From: a virus
DNA: 29,491 bases
Strand: one strand, 5' to 3'
Virus record (IMG/VR): IMGVR_UViG_3300027320_000039
Span: 1 to 29,491 of that record
In this document: in pieces, positions 8,551-15,914 of the stretch
How positions within the stretch are numbered: the stretch's first letter is position 1
How the letters are laid out: every line of letters starts with the position of its first letter
Made by a program: the position numbers and the translations under genes
The notes under the pieces: generated by a model
What the model saw: the letters and a program-made list of their open reading frames with translations, nothing else
Told to the model about the DNA's origin: nothing
Database searches by the model: none

Positions 8551-8622
8551 TTTTCAAGCTATAACCTTAAAATTTATTTTTTATTTCAAGTTTTAGCTTG
8601 AAAATCCATATTAATTTTAAGG
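8551..8622 (-). promoter_or_regulatory. Intergenic element with crossing 10-bp helices
   Basis: Two perfect 10-bp complementary pairs interleave here: 8551-8560 with 8595-8604 (ttttcaagct / agcttgaaaa) and 8565-8574 with 8613-8622 (ccttaaaatt / aattttaagg). Their order along the strand is B, A, B', A', so both can form at once only as a pseudoknot; otherwise they are alternative hairpins. A 6-bp hairpin (8585-8602) competes with one helix. It lies between the tape measure stop and site B. A U-rich tail is lacking, so simple termination is unlikely. Confidence 0.45.
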
Positions 8623-8735
8623 CTCTTTTTAAGCGTTTATTTTAATTAAAAGAACTTTATATATATTATATTGTCTTTTTAAAGTTTTTCAATTTAACGC
8701 AAAATCCTAATAAAATCAATATCTCACAGCTCAAG

Positions 8736-8778
8736 ATTTTATCTATAGTAAATATTTTTACTATAAATTTTATCTATA
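8736..8778 (-). repeat. Hairpin flanked by a direct repeat after the tape measure gene
   Basis: TATAGTAAA (8744-8752) and TTTACTATA (8757-8765) form a perfect 9-bp stem with a 4-base loop. The 12-mer attttatctata is repeated at 8736-8747 and 8767-8778, overlapping one arm. It begins right at the stop of the tape measure gene. Without GC pairs or a U tract it would be a poor terminator; a transcript 3'-end stabiliser or protein site is possible. Confidence 0.45.
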
Positions 8779-10668
8779 TTAAATTGACGCGTTTGTAATA
8801 ATATTACGATCCAAAGCCTGAGCCGTACTAACGTCCGACGATACTACATAACTTTTTATTGGTTGTTGACTTTGACTTCCTATCGTCTGAGCAAGTTGGT
8901 TTGTTGAACTCGATCCAACCGTGTTAAAACTTGGGGCTGTCATACTCGGAGCGCTACCACCTTGAGCGCCACCTCCACCGCCACCACCTCCGCCAGGAAT
9001 TTGAACTGAGACGATATCTTGTACCGCTTTAAATCCTGTCGCTGCGATTATAGCAACGTTGGCAATTTTCAATCCAATTTCAAAAGGGGTGACGGTCTTG
9101 GTTGCAAGCTCTGCCGTTATACCCTGATAAGTATTTATCAAAGCCGCTGCCGCTGCCATTGCTTTACCGGCTGCCGTATTTTTACCCAATAAATCTGCGC
9201 CCTTACTTAACGTCTCCGAAGTTTTAGCAAATAAGGCTTGTTTTGCCGCAGCTGTTCTTTTAGCGATTTCAACTTCGGCAGCTCCTTGATCCTCATCGGA
9301 TTTTTTCTTTTTAGCTTTGCCCTCTGCGTCTAAATTTTCTAAGTCAGACAAATGTTGCATCTCAAGTTCAAAAGTACTTTTACCGGCTGCCTCTAGAATT
9401 GCTTTTTTCTCTTCAAACTCTCTTTGAAGTTTTTGAGTTGGAGTCTCTTTGCTTTGAGCTAACTCGTCAATAATTTTCTGCGCGTCGTCTTGTCTTTTTT
9501 TCTCTGCGTCAGCTTGAGACTTATTTAAATCCTCAATTCCTTTTTGTGTCTCTTCGTCAAATTTCTTTTTATCCTCAATCGCTTTTAGTCTCGCTGTCTC
9601 TGCGTCCTCTTTTGCTTTTGTCGCTGCCTCTTTGTTTTTATCGCCTACCTCTTTATTGTGGTTGGTTTGAGATTGTAATACTTCAACCTGGTGACGTCTT
9701 TGAATATCTCTCCTTTCGTCAAATGCTTTTTGTACGTTTTGATTTTGTTTGTTATAATCTAAAATTGATTTGTTGGTAGTCTCTTGTTGTTTTTTAATTA
9801 CCTCCTCGTCTGCATCGGCAGCCTTTAAAGACGCTAAATAATTTTTATTTTTTTCGTAGGTATTAAACGCAATCGCTCTAGCCGATTTTTCGTAAGCAAT
9901 TTTTTCATCAATCAATTTTAATTCTAACGCTCTAATTGACTCCGCACTCGCTCCGGAGGCTTTCGCCATTGCTAGCTCTTGATTTTGTTTTTTCTGCAAT
10001 TCGCTAGAGTTACGCTCCAAAGTTTTGGTTTGACTATCTAGAGCTTTTTTATTTGCGTCAACGGCCTTAGTATTTGCTGCCGCTGCGGCTGAGCTTTCCT
10101 TAAAATAATTAACTAACGCAACTCCGGCAGCAATTAAAGCGACAATTCCGGCCACAATCGCCCCTATTGGGTTTGCCATTATTGCAGCGTTCCAAATATA
10201 TTGACCGACTGTGACTAATTTTTGAACTATTGAATAAGATTTCGCAACGGCTGCTAATTGTTTGAACGAGTCCACGCTCTCTCCAATGGTTTGTAAACCT
10301 TGAGACAAAGCCATTGCGCTTTGAACTTTTAAAAGTGTTTGTTCTACCTCTTTTGATTGACCTCCAAATAACGCTTGCGCTCCTTGAACGGCAGCAAAAC
10401 CTCCAGCAACTCCAGCCAAAGACGAACTCAAAGCCTTAAATTTAGCATCCGGATTAAAGGCATCGGTTAAGTTTTTAGCGTCTGCGATTTTGTCTTTTAA
10501 TTCGGCGGCTTTTTTAGCGGCATTTGCAGCCTCGACAGAAGTAACTCCAAACTTATCGGACAATATAGCGACCTCAGCTTGCGCCTGTCTTAATTGTGAT
10601 TTTAAACTCCCAACGGCCTCGTCTGCGTTCCCTTGTATATTTATGTCAATTACTTTCTCAATCGCCAT
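8779..10668 (-). CDS. Tail tape measure protein
   Basis: This 629-residue protein has the usual tape measure layout: an N-terminal coiled coil (AVGSLKSQLRQAQAEVAIL), hydrophobic helices about residues 150-190 (NPIGAIVAGIVALIAAGVAL), long charged coiled coils about 210-460, an Ala-rich hydrophobic region about 495-560, and a Gly-rich run near 565 before a Ser/Gln-rich end. Tape measures sit inside the tail tube and fix its length. At the usual 1.5 angstrom per residue this would give a tail of roughly 95 nm. Unusually, it is the last gene of the tail unit, after the distal tail genes. Its start lies inside the end of a 48-codon gene. Confidence 0.9.
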   Translation of the reverse strand: MAIEKVIDINIQGNADEAVGSLKSQLRQAQAEVAILSDKFGVTSVEAANAAKKAAELKDKIADAKNLTDAFNPDAKFKALSSSLAGVAGGFAAVQGAQALFGGQSKEVEQTLLKVQSAMALSQGLQTIGESVDSFKQLAAVAKSYSIVQKLVTVGQYIWNAAIMANPIGAIVAGIVALIAAGVALVNYFKESSAAAAANTKAVDANKKALDSQTKTLERNSSELQKKQNQELAMAKASGASAESIRALELKLIDEKIAYEKSARAIAFNTYEKNKNYLASLKAADADEEVIKKQQETTNKSILDYNKQNQNVQKAFDERRDIQRRHQVEVLQSQTNHNKEVGDKNKEAATKAKEDAETARLKAIEDKKKFDEETQKGIEDLNKSQADAEKKRQDDAQKIIDELAQSKETPTQKLQREFEEKKAILEAAGKSTFELEMQHLSDLENLDAEGKAKKKKSDEDQGAAEVEIAKRTAAAKQALFAKTSETLSKGADLLGKNTAAGKAMAAAAALINTYQGITAELATKTVTPFEIGLKIANVAIIAATGFKAVQDIVSVQIPGGGGGGGGGAQGGSAPSMTAPSFNTVGSSSTNQLAQTIGSQSQQPIKSYVVSSDVSTAQALDRNIITNASI

Positions 10669-10796
10669 TTTAATAAGTCTTTAAATTGTTGTAAATAGTT
10701 TTTTTTAAGTTGGTATTTTCCCTTAGCGCTTGCGATTATTTCATTGTGTTCGTATTGCTCAGCGTGTTTGAGCATTTCTAAAATGTTATTTATCAT
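10650..10796 (-). CDS. Small basic protein (48 aa) ahead of tape measure
   Basis: An open frame of 48 codons starts with ATG at 10796, inside an ATGA overlap with the stop of the preceding 677-residue gene, and ends 19 bases inside the tape measure start. It fills exactly the gap between two large genes, which argues that it is translated. The sequence is helical and Lys-rich (MINNILEMLKHAEQYEHNE, then YLQQFKDLLKWRLRK). Function is unknown; the position suggests a tail assembly factor. Confidence 0.55.
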   Translation of the reverse strand: MINNILEMLKHAEQYEHNEIIASAKGKYQLKKNYLQQFKDLLKWRLRK

Positions 10797-12826
10797 AATT
10801 CGTTTAAGAGTTCAATATCGCTCTCTCCAGTTGTTAAGTTAGTAGTAATTTTATTTATTCTAAATAGGCGATCCACGATTTTAAACCTATCATTTAATTC
10901 GAATTTTAAAAGTATTGACAAAGGCAAAATTGCCTTAATTTTTGTTAGTCTATTTTTAGGATTAAAAACTTGCAAAATGTAATCCTGATAATATTTTAAA
11001 AATAAAGTGTCTGTAAAATCATTGCCAAAAGTCCACTCGTTAAGCTCGGCCTTAAAATTTATATTTGACTTACTTACATTTGGATCAAAACTTCTAGAAT
11101 TTGACGGAGCAATATAAGACGTGATTTGTTCTCGAGTTGACGTTGTAGGTCTCCATGACATATTCGCAACTCCGGTAACTAATACCGGATAAAATAAAAG
11201 CGGCTTTCCTAAGGCTGCCTCGTAGTTTCCTGTCGCAGCGTTGAAGTTATCCGTTGCCGAATATCCCCATTGTATATCTAGTGGAGTCGTTCCTCCATTT
11301 ATGTCGAATATTCTCTCATATTTAAAATGAGAAAACGGAAGAGTCACTTTATAAATTGGCCCCTCAATTTCTGGCATTTCATTATAAATCTCTTTTGCCC
11401 AATCGTAGTTAAATTGCTGAGAATGTTTTAAAGCCAATAAAGTTTTTGTGTCTTCAAAACCAAACTCAATTTCTTTAAATGGTAATGCAACGTTTACAGT
11501 TCTTTGATCTACTTTTATATATTGCGTAATATCGTAAACGTCTGAGGTTGCATAAAAATCATTAAGAGTTTTGACAACCGTTATTCCATTTTCAACGTAA
11601 GCCGTCAAATTAAACATTCTAAAAATACCACTTAAAAAATCAATTACTTTTATCTCAGGAATTTGCTGAGCAATATCAAAAATGAAACTTGCATTTGTGT
11701 TGAAAATAGTTGCATAAAAATAATTATATATATTTTCCGGATATCCTTGCTCATTAATTATAGTATAACTAATTGTCAATATCATTTGATCAATTGTAAT
11801 AACAGACTGGCTTTGAATAAAAAAAGTATAACTACCGGCGGGATATAAATATAAAATCGGTAAATCTATTTGAGATCCGTTTAAAGTATTACTCGACCAA
11901 TAAACCGATCCGTTTCTATAAATTATAAATCGGTAGTCAGTTGTCGAGGTAGTTGTTATATCTATAAATGCTGGGCCATCAAAAAAACCTTCGTCAGATA
12001 TAACAAGCTCACTACCAAACTCCCACGTTGTAATTAACTCCGGAGGTAAAATTCCACTTTCAACTCCTTGAACTCCTCCTTTTGCTCTGTGCAACCACAT
12101 AAATAAATTATAGTAGTCTAGATTAGTACTATTAAAAAAGTCGTCGCTAAATACCAACCCGTATTGAGTTCCAATAGCTTGGATTATTGCATCCAAACGA
12201 ATAGCATATTTTAAATCCGACCACAAAAGCCCATGATTATGAGCGCCTCCCGATTGATAATATAAATTAGTTTCGTTTTCGCTATGTCCTGAGCTGCTGT
12301 CAAAATAATATCTATTTGTATGCGATATAAAAGGAGTAATTACATCGGTCGTCGTTGGATCGGCTTGGAATTTTGTCTTAATATTTGTGTTATTATAGGC
12401 TATATTATAGCTTGACAAAGGCAAAACGTTCAATTTATCCTCTCCGATAACGTCTTTTAGGTTAACCGTGTCTCCGTAATACGTTACTTTATAGGCATAA
12501 GGTTGATTATTTTTCATTTCAACCCCCTCAAGTTTGATTTTACCACTGTTAAATCGGTTGGCATCAATCTCAATATAAGCGTCAATCTTTACTCTGGCAT
12601 CAAATCCTCCGTCAATGTCATAATTATAATAGTGTTTAAAGAGTCTATTGTTTTCGTTACTCGCCGGCAAAGTAAACGTCTTAGTAAAATTCGTAAATAT
12701 CAAACTTATATCTTTGACATCCTGGATCACCTGAGTAATTAAGATAGTCTCATCGTTAAATAAGTCACTCCTTTGGAATTTATTTAAGGTATTATTTTTT
12801 AAAAATAAAGCTAAGTTTAATTTCAT
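10793..12826 (-). CDS. Large distal tail / baseplate protein
   Basis: This 677-residue protein opens with short strands and the phrase FTKTFTLPASNENNRLFKHYY, followed by DIDGGFDARVKIDAYIEI and KIKLEGVEMKNNQPYAYKV, a pattern I associate with large tail proteins conserved in Bacteroidetes prophages. The C-terminus (KFELNDRFKIVDRLFRINKI) is also beta-rich. Size and position, after a 373-residue tail protein, suit a tail-associated or hub-type protein at the tail tip. No enzymatic motif (lysozyme or peptidase) is visible. It overlaps the upstream stop by one base (TAATG). Confidence 0.6.
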   Translation of the reverse strand: MKLNLALFLKNNTLNKFQRSDLFNDETILITQVIQDVKDISLIFTNFTKTFTLPASNENNRLFKHYYNYDIDGGFDARVKIDAYIEIDANRFNSGKIKLEGVEMKNNQPYAYKVTYYGDTVNLKDVIGEDKLNVLPLSSYNIAYNNTNIKTKFQADPTTTDVITPFISHTNRYYFDSSSGHSENETNLYYQSGGAHNHGLLWSDLKYAIRLDAIIQAIGTQYGLVFSDDFFNSTNLDYYNLFMWLHRAKGGVQGVESGILPPELITTWEFGSELVISDEGFFDGPAFIDITTTSTTDYRFIIYRNGSVYWSSNTLNGSQIDLPILYLYPAGSYTFFIQSQSVITIDQMILTISYTIINEQGYPENIYNYFYATIFNTNASFIFDIAQQIPEIKVIDFLSGIFRMFNLTAYVENGITVVKTLNDFYATSDVYDITQYIKVDQRTVNVALPFKEIEFGFEDTKTLLALKHSQQFNYDWAKEIYNEMPEIEGPIYKVTLPFSHFKYERIFDINGGTTPLDIQWGYSATDNFNAATGNYEAALGKPLLFYPVLVTGVANMSWRPTTSTREQITSYIAPSNSRSFDPNVSKSNINFKAELNEWTFGNDFTDTLFLKYYQDYILQVFNPKNRLTKIKAILPLSILLKFELNDRFKIVDRLFRINKITTNLTTGESDIELLNEL

Positions 12827-13947
12827 TATATAACGTCATTAATTAAATTATAACTATATTCAAACTCTAGCTCATAATTTATAAGTCTATTTTTTAATTT
12901 TGTTTTTAGCTCAGTCGCTTGAGTTTTAACAATCACTGGCTTTTTATCAATTAAAACTTTCTCGCTTAAAAGTAAATCAGTTATTAATTCCTTATAATTT
13001 TCGTCAACCCAACCTGTATTGGCTTTTAAAACTTGAGTACCTATAAAATTAAAAGATTTGTTTTGCCCTCTTAATGGATTATAATCAACCTCGTTTGGAC
13101 TTAGTTTATAGTCTTCATTTTTTACGCTTAAATTATTTGTTTGAGCTTTGAAAAAAGTAATTGTTTGCCAACCTCCAAAACGATTAATGAAGTCACAAAG
13201 TACCGGAGTGTATTTAACCTCGCATATTGGATAAGTATAAAACGATGGTAAAATTATAGGACTCCCCGTTGCTGGAGTGTATGTAATTGTAACTTTGCAA
13301 CCGTTAATAAATAAATCAAGAACTTTAACAATACTGATAGGAATTTTAGTATTAAACACTCCAGCAAAACCTACCCCAAATGACGCGGTCAAAGAATAAG
13401 CAACCCCATCAATTCTTTCATACCTTATGTCTACAATAGTTGTGGTTGTGGTTGGCTTATCTACAATTAAATTAAAATACTGCATTAAATCATTTGGGTA
13501 TGTTGACTGTTTGTAGTAATAATTATTAATATTTGGATTTGCTAATAACAATATTTTTACTTCGCTTGGATTTTGTATTCCATCCATATAATTAGTAAAC
13601 CCATTTACCCCATAATAATAGGCATCCGTTAATAATACATAAACCGAACTTGAATTTAAATAATATCTTTTAATTCTAAATACACACCATTCATTGTTTT
13701 GCTCAGGATTTCCTACATAATTAGTATACACAGGCGCAATATTCTCGATATATTCTTTTACAAAATTTGAAACGTTGTAACTTGTCAATCTTTGAGCTGT
13801 AGTTGGTATTGGTTTGCTTAATATATATGTCGGAGTCGCTGGCTCAGAACTTCCAGCGTTCCAAATAAATAATTCTATTTTAGATCCCAACTGAGTAGCC
13901 TCATTTATTTGAATTACAAATGGACTTCTAACGTTTACTACTTTCAT
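12826..13947 (-). CDS. Distal tail structural protein
   Basis: This 373-residue protein is beta-rich. Its C-terminal third has YTPVLCDFINRFGGWQTITFFKA, then NPLRGQNKSFNFIG, NTGWVDENYKELITDLLLSE and INYELEFEYSYNLIND, phrases I recall from a conserved tail protein of Bacteroidetes prophages. It is coupled to a 53-codon gene upstream (ATGA overlap) and to the 677-residue tail protein downstream. A distal-tail (Dit-like) position is plausible but not shown by any motif. Confidence 0.6.
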   Translation of the reverse strand: MKVVNVRSPFVIQINEATQLGSKIELFIWNAGSSEPATPTYILSKPIPTTAQRLTSYNVSNFVKEYIENIAPVYTNYVGNPEQNNEWCVFRIKRYYLNSSSVYVLLTDAYYYGVNGFTNYMDGIQNPSEVKILLLANPNINNYYYKQSTYPNDLMQYFNLIVDKPTTTTTIVDIRYERIDGVAYSLTASFGVGFAGVFNTKIPISIVKVLDLFINGCKVTITYTPATGSPIILPSFYTYPICEVKYTPVLCDFINRFGGWQTITFFKAQTNNLSVKNEDYKLSPNEVDYNPLRGQNKSFNFIGTQVLKANTGWVDENYKELITDLLLSEKVLIDKKPVIVKTQATELKTKLKNRLINYELEFEYSYNLINDVI

Positions 13948-14105
13948 ATTGTATGATATTTTGTGTCAATCAATTCGTCATTTATATATATTTCCTCTTT
14001 ACAATCCCATAAAATTATGAATTGACTTGAGTCGATTACATTTTCGCTTTCAATTGTAAAAGTTGGAATAGTATCGTTTTCTTTATAAATTTTTACTTTA
14101 TTCAT
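13944..14105 (-). CDS. Small tail-operon protein (53 aa)
   Basis: A 53-codon frame from ATG at 14105 is joined to both neighbours: TAATG with the stop of the neck gene and ATGA with the start of the 373-residue tail gene. It exactly fills a 157-bp gap in the operon. The protein is acidic with strand-like segments (MNKVKIYKENDTIPTFTIES and FIILWDCKEEIYINDEL). Function is unknown. Confidence 0.6.
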   Translation of the reverse strand: MNKVKIYKENDTIPTFTIESENVIDSSQFIILWDCKEEIYINDELIDTKYHTI

Positions 14106-14626
14106 TATAATTCTTTTAGTGTAAATTTTAAAAACAACTCCAAATCTAAGCCGTATTTTTCAACTATATTATTATCAAAATTTTTATACTCATTGTCAAA
14201 GGCATTCCTAAAAAATCTAGTCTCGTATGTTCCCGTTCTATTTATCGAGTTAGTGATTGACGTCACCATCATTTTACGATTTGCAAATTGACCTCCGGCG
14301 CCTCTCACTCCTTGTATGCCTTTACGCAATACCCACTTATCAATTGCTCCTCGAACAGCATTTGCTCTATATGGAGAGTTCGGAGCTTTTGCACTTGACT
14401 CACTTCCTTTCGTTCCAAAGTCTAACTCTTTCCAATAGTCCTCAGCGTAAAAATCAAACTCAATAGAGTTTTTATTCTCTTTGGCTTTGTAGTCTAACGA
14501 CTTTGATAATTGACCGGATGCGTTGTTCGTTCCATAACGGCCTCCTATTTTCAAATTAAGCCTGGCTCGCTCAACTACTAACGCTCCAAAATCGTTGAGG
14601 GCTTGCTGTACGTTTTTAGTCTCCAT
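14105..14626 (-). CDS. HK97 gp10-like neck / tail-joining protein
   Basis: The protein (173 residues from ATG at 14626) has the usual pattern of HK97 gp10 relatives: an N-terminal helix (VQQALNDFGALVVERARLNL), SGQLSKSLDYKAKENKNSIEFDF, a YWKELDFGTKG turn, and a C-terminal region ending EKYGLDLELFLKF. Such proteins sit at the head-tail interface. An upstream TTG at 14641 is in frame, but ATG at 14626 gives a normal start and an 11-bp overlap with the previous gene. Its neighbours are the tail completion gene and a 53-codon gene. Confidence 0.65.
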   Translation of the reverse strand: METKNVQQALNDFGALVVERARLNLKIGGRYGTNNASGQLSKSLDYKAKENKNSIEFDFYAEDYWKELDFGTKGSESSAKAPNSPYRANAVRGAIDKWVLRKGIQGVRGAGGQFANRKMMVTSITNSINRTGTYETRFFRNAFDNEYKNFDNNIVEKYGLDLELFLKFTLKEL

Positions 14627-15080
14627 TACAGCAAACTCCAAAATCGTTATTCGGTACGCTTATTTCAATATCACACTTCCAACCGTCTAAGGCATTTGTA
14701 AACGCTAATAAAATTGGTTGCAAAGTTGGATCGTTTTGTAATTCAATGTCATTGTCATTACGTTGCAATCTCATTTTTGTAATCATATAATTGAGGATTG
14801 CGTGGCACGTATTTAAGTTGTCGAGTTCGTTGTCGTTCCCAAGAAATTTATCTTTTGCATTTATTTTAGACATATTTCGAATGTCTACAATAGCAACCTC
14901 AAAAGTAAAATTAACAACTCCAGAGCTAATCGTCGAGCTGAGGATATTAATGTGAGCAAGTGGAAAAATATTTTTCTTAACATTGTCGATTATGTCTGTC
15001 CCGTGAGTTATGGTATTTAAAAGAGGTGCGCTTTCCAGCGTACTTTTAATATATTCAATTGCCTGATAAAATGCTCTCAT
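14616..15080 (-). CDS. Tail completion / tail terminator-like protein
   Basis: This 154-residue protein starts with a helix (MRAFYQAIEYIKSTLES), has a central strand region (VVNFTFEVAIVDIRNMS), a helix (LDNLNTCHAILNYMITKMR) and an ending WKCDIEISVPNNDFGVC. Helix-strand order and position between tail chaperones and the neck protein fit tail terminators that cap the tail tube. Three cysteines lie at the end. It overlaps the frameshifted chaperone frame by four bases. Assignment is by position and general fold pattern. Confidence 0.55.
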   Translation of the reverse strand: MRAFYQAIEYIKSTLESAPLLNTITHGTDIIDNVKKNIFPLAHINILSSTISSGVVNFTFEVAIVDIRNMSKINAKDKFLGNDNELDNLNTCHAILNYMITKMRLQRNDNDIELQNDPTLQPILLAFTNALDGWKCDIEISVPNNDFGVCCNGD

Positions 15081-15337
15081 TTTTTAAAGTGATTTTTAAT
15101 TTGTTTTGCCTCCTCTTTGCTTTCGTCGATTAAGTAAGATAATAACGTGAGTGACTCGTGAAGAGGCTCGCCTCCAACTTCTCTAGGCTTAACTCCAAGT
15201 TCTCTTGAAAGTCTAACAAAAGATTGATACCAACCCCACCGGTCTCCAAAACCTCCTCGAGAGATTTCCCCTCCCTCATCGCCTTGCTCTCCAAATGCGA
15301 TAGGATATTGTTCAATAATTCCTTGCTTAAATTCCAA
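15077..15337 (-). CDS. Tail assembly chaperone, -1 frame extension
   Basis: An 86-codon frame begins at TTG in the T9 run, one base back from the zero frame of the 230-residue protein, and ends just before the tail completion gene. It lacks an ATG at its start and carries GGFGDRWGWYQSFVRLS and EPLHESLTLLSYLIDESKEE, which resemble the second domain of chaperones in other Bacteroidetes phages. Expression by -1 slippage would give a fusion of 162 + 86 = 248 residues. Separate initiation at TTG is possible but less likely. Confidence 0.65.
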   Translation of the reverse strand: MEFKQGIIEQYPIAFGEQGDEGGEISRGGFGDRWGWYQSFVRLSRELGVKPREVGGEPLHESLTLLSYLIDESKEEAKQIKNHFKK

Positions 15338-15822
15338 AAAAAAAGTATTGATCCGATAACAACGTCCATTCTAACATCGTTAAATAACTCCGCTTTGCTT
15401 TCGTCTCCGTCGTATGCCTCAATTTGATAAAATGGATAAATCTTTTTTGTTATTGGGCGGTACATTACCGACATTAATAAACTTAAATTCTCATCCGTTC
15501 CTAGTAGTGAGTCCATTGTCGCATGTTCCCCTAGTGTCATCTTATCAAAGTTTGGGATAAAACCATATTCAACCCCGTTCATTTTAAACGTCTTAACTCT
15601 CTCGGGTTTTTGATCTAATACCTTTGCCAATTGCTCCACTATCTCAGCGAAATTGTTAACCGGTATTTTCATAACATCGGCCACGCTGAGGTTACAAAAT
15701 ATAGCAACCATTTGAATGCACACAAAGGTCTCATCGTCCTGGTTGTCTTTTAATACTTTTAAATATCTCAAATATTGAGACAATTTAATCTCCTTTAAAT
15801 CCGTTGGAATAACTACTCTCAT
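15130..15822 (-). CDS. Tail assembly chaperone, zero-frame product
   Basis: This 230-residue product is the first gene of the tail unit, 5 bases after site C. It is mostly helical, with LSQYLRYLKVLKDNQDDETF at the start and FNKMTL-type short motifs (DKMTLGEHATMDSLLG) in the middle. After codon 162 the frame passes a run of nine T, and a second frame of 86 codons begins there and extends past its stop. This two-frame layout is the hallmark of the G/GT pair of tail assembly chaperones, which load on the tape measure. Residues 163-230 overlap the shifted frame, so that DNA would be read in two frames. Confidence 0.7.
   Translation of the reverse strand: MRVVIPTDLKEIKLSQYLRYLKVLKDNQDDETFVCIQMVAIFCNLSVADVMKIPVNNFAEIVEQLAKVLDQKPERVKTFKMNGVEYGFIPNFDKMTLGEHATMDSLLGTDENLSLLMSVMYRPITKKIYPFYQIEAYDGDESKAELFNDVRMDVVIGSILFFWNLSKELLNNILSHLESKAMREGKSLEEVLETGGVGINLLLDFQENLELSLEKLEASLFTSHSRYYLT
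15337..15343 (-). promoter_or_regulatory. Programmed -1 frameshift site (T TTT TTT)
   Basis: Nine consecutive T (15344-15336) give, in the zero frame, codons CTT TTT TTT TGG, so a perfect X XXY YYZ heptamer of type T TTT TTT is in register. Slippage by -1 leads directly into the 86-codon frame. No clear stimulatory stem was found by eye just downstream. Confidence 0.65.
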
Positions 15823-15851
15823 ATATATATAACTAAAAAATGTCGTTTTGT
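15823..15851 (-). promoter_or_regulatory. Putative phage late promoter, site C
   Basis: Minus-strand ACAAAAC-N10-AGTTATA (15851-15828) is followed by TATAT and ATG at 15822, exactly as at site A. It precedes the whole tail operon, from the chaperones to the tape measure. Confidence 0.6.
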
Positions 15852-15869
15852 TTATAAAAATTATTTTGG

Positions 15870-15889
15870 TTGTACGTTATTACGTACAA
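15870..15889. repeat. Perfect palindrome between terminase and tail units
   Basis: TTGTACGT, four bases, ACGTACAA forms an 8-bp stem. The half ttattacgt is repeated inverted as acgtaataa at about 15905, so a second pairing is possible. It lies between the terminase stop and site C. No U tract follows, so it may be a weak terminator or a protein-binding site. Confidence 0.5.
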
Positions 15890-15914
15890 TATTTAACTTT
15901 ATGCACGTAATAAG

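Noticed and set aside
8471-8778. A hidden gene in the 308-bp gap
   Set aside because: Both strands are broken by frequent stops; the sequence is extremely AT-rich and is better explained by structured elements and the late promoter site.
15265-15271. G GGG AAA sequence in the chaperone overlap as a slip site
   Set aside because: In the zero frame the A-site tRNA would mispair at the first base after slipping by -1; the T9 run gives perfect re-pairing and lies at the start of the second frame.
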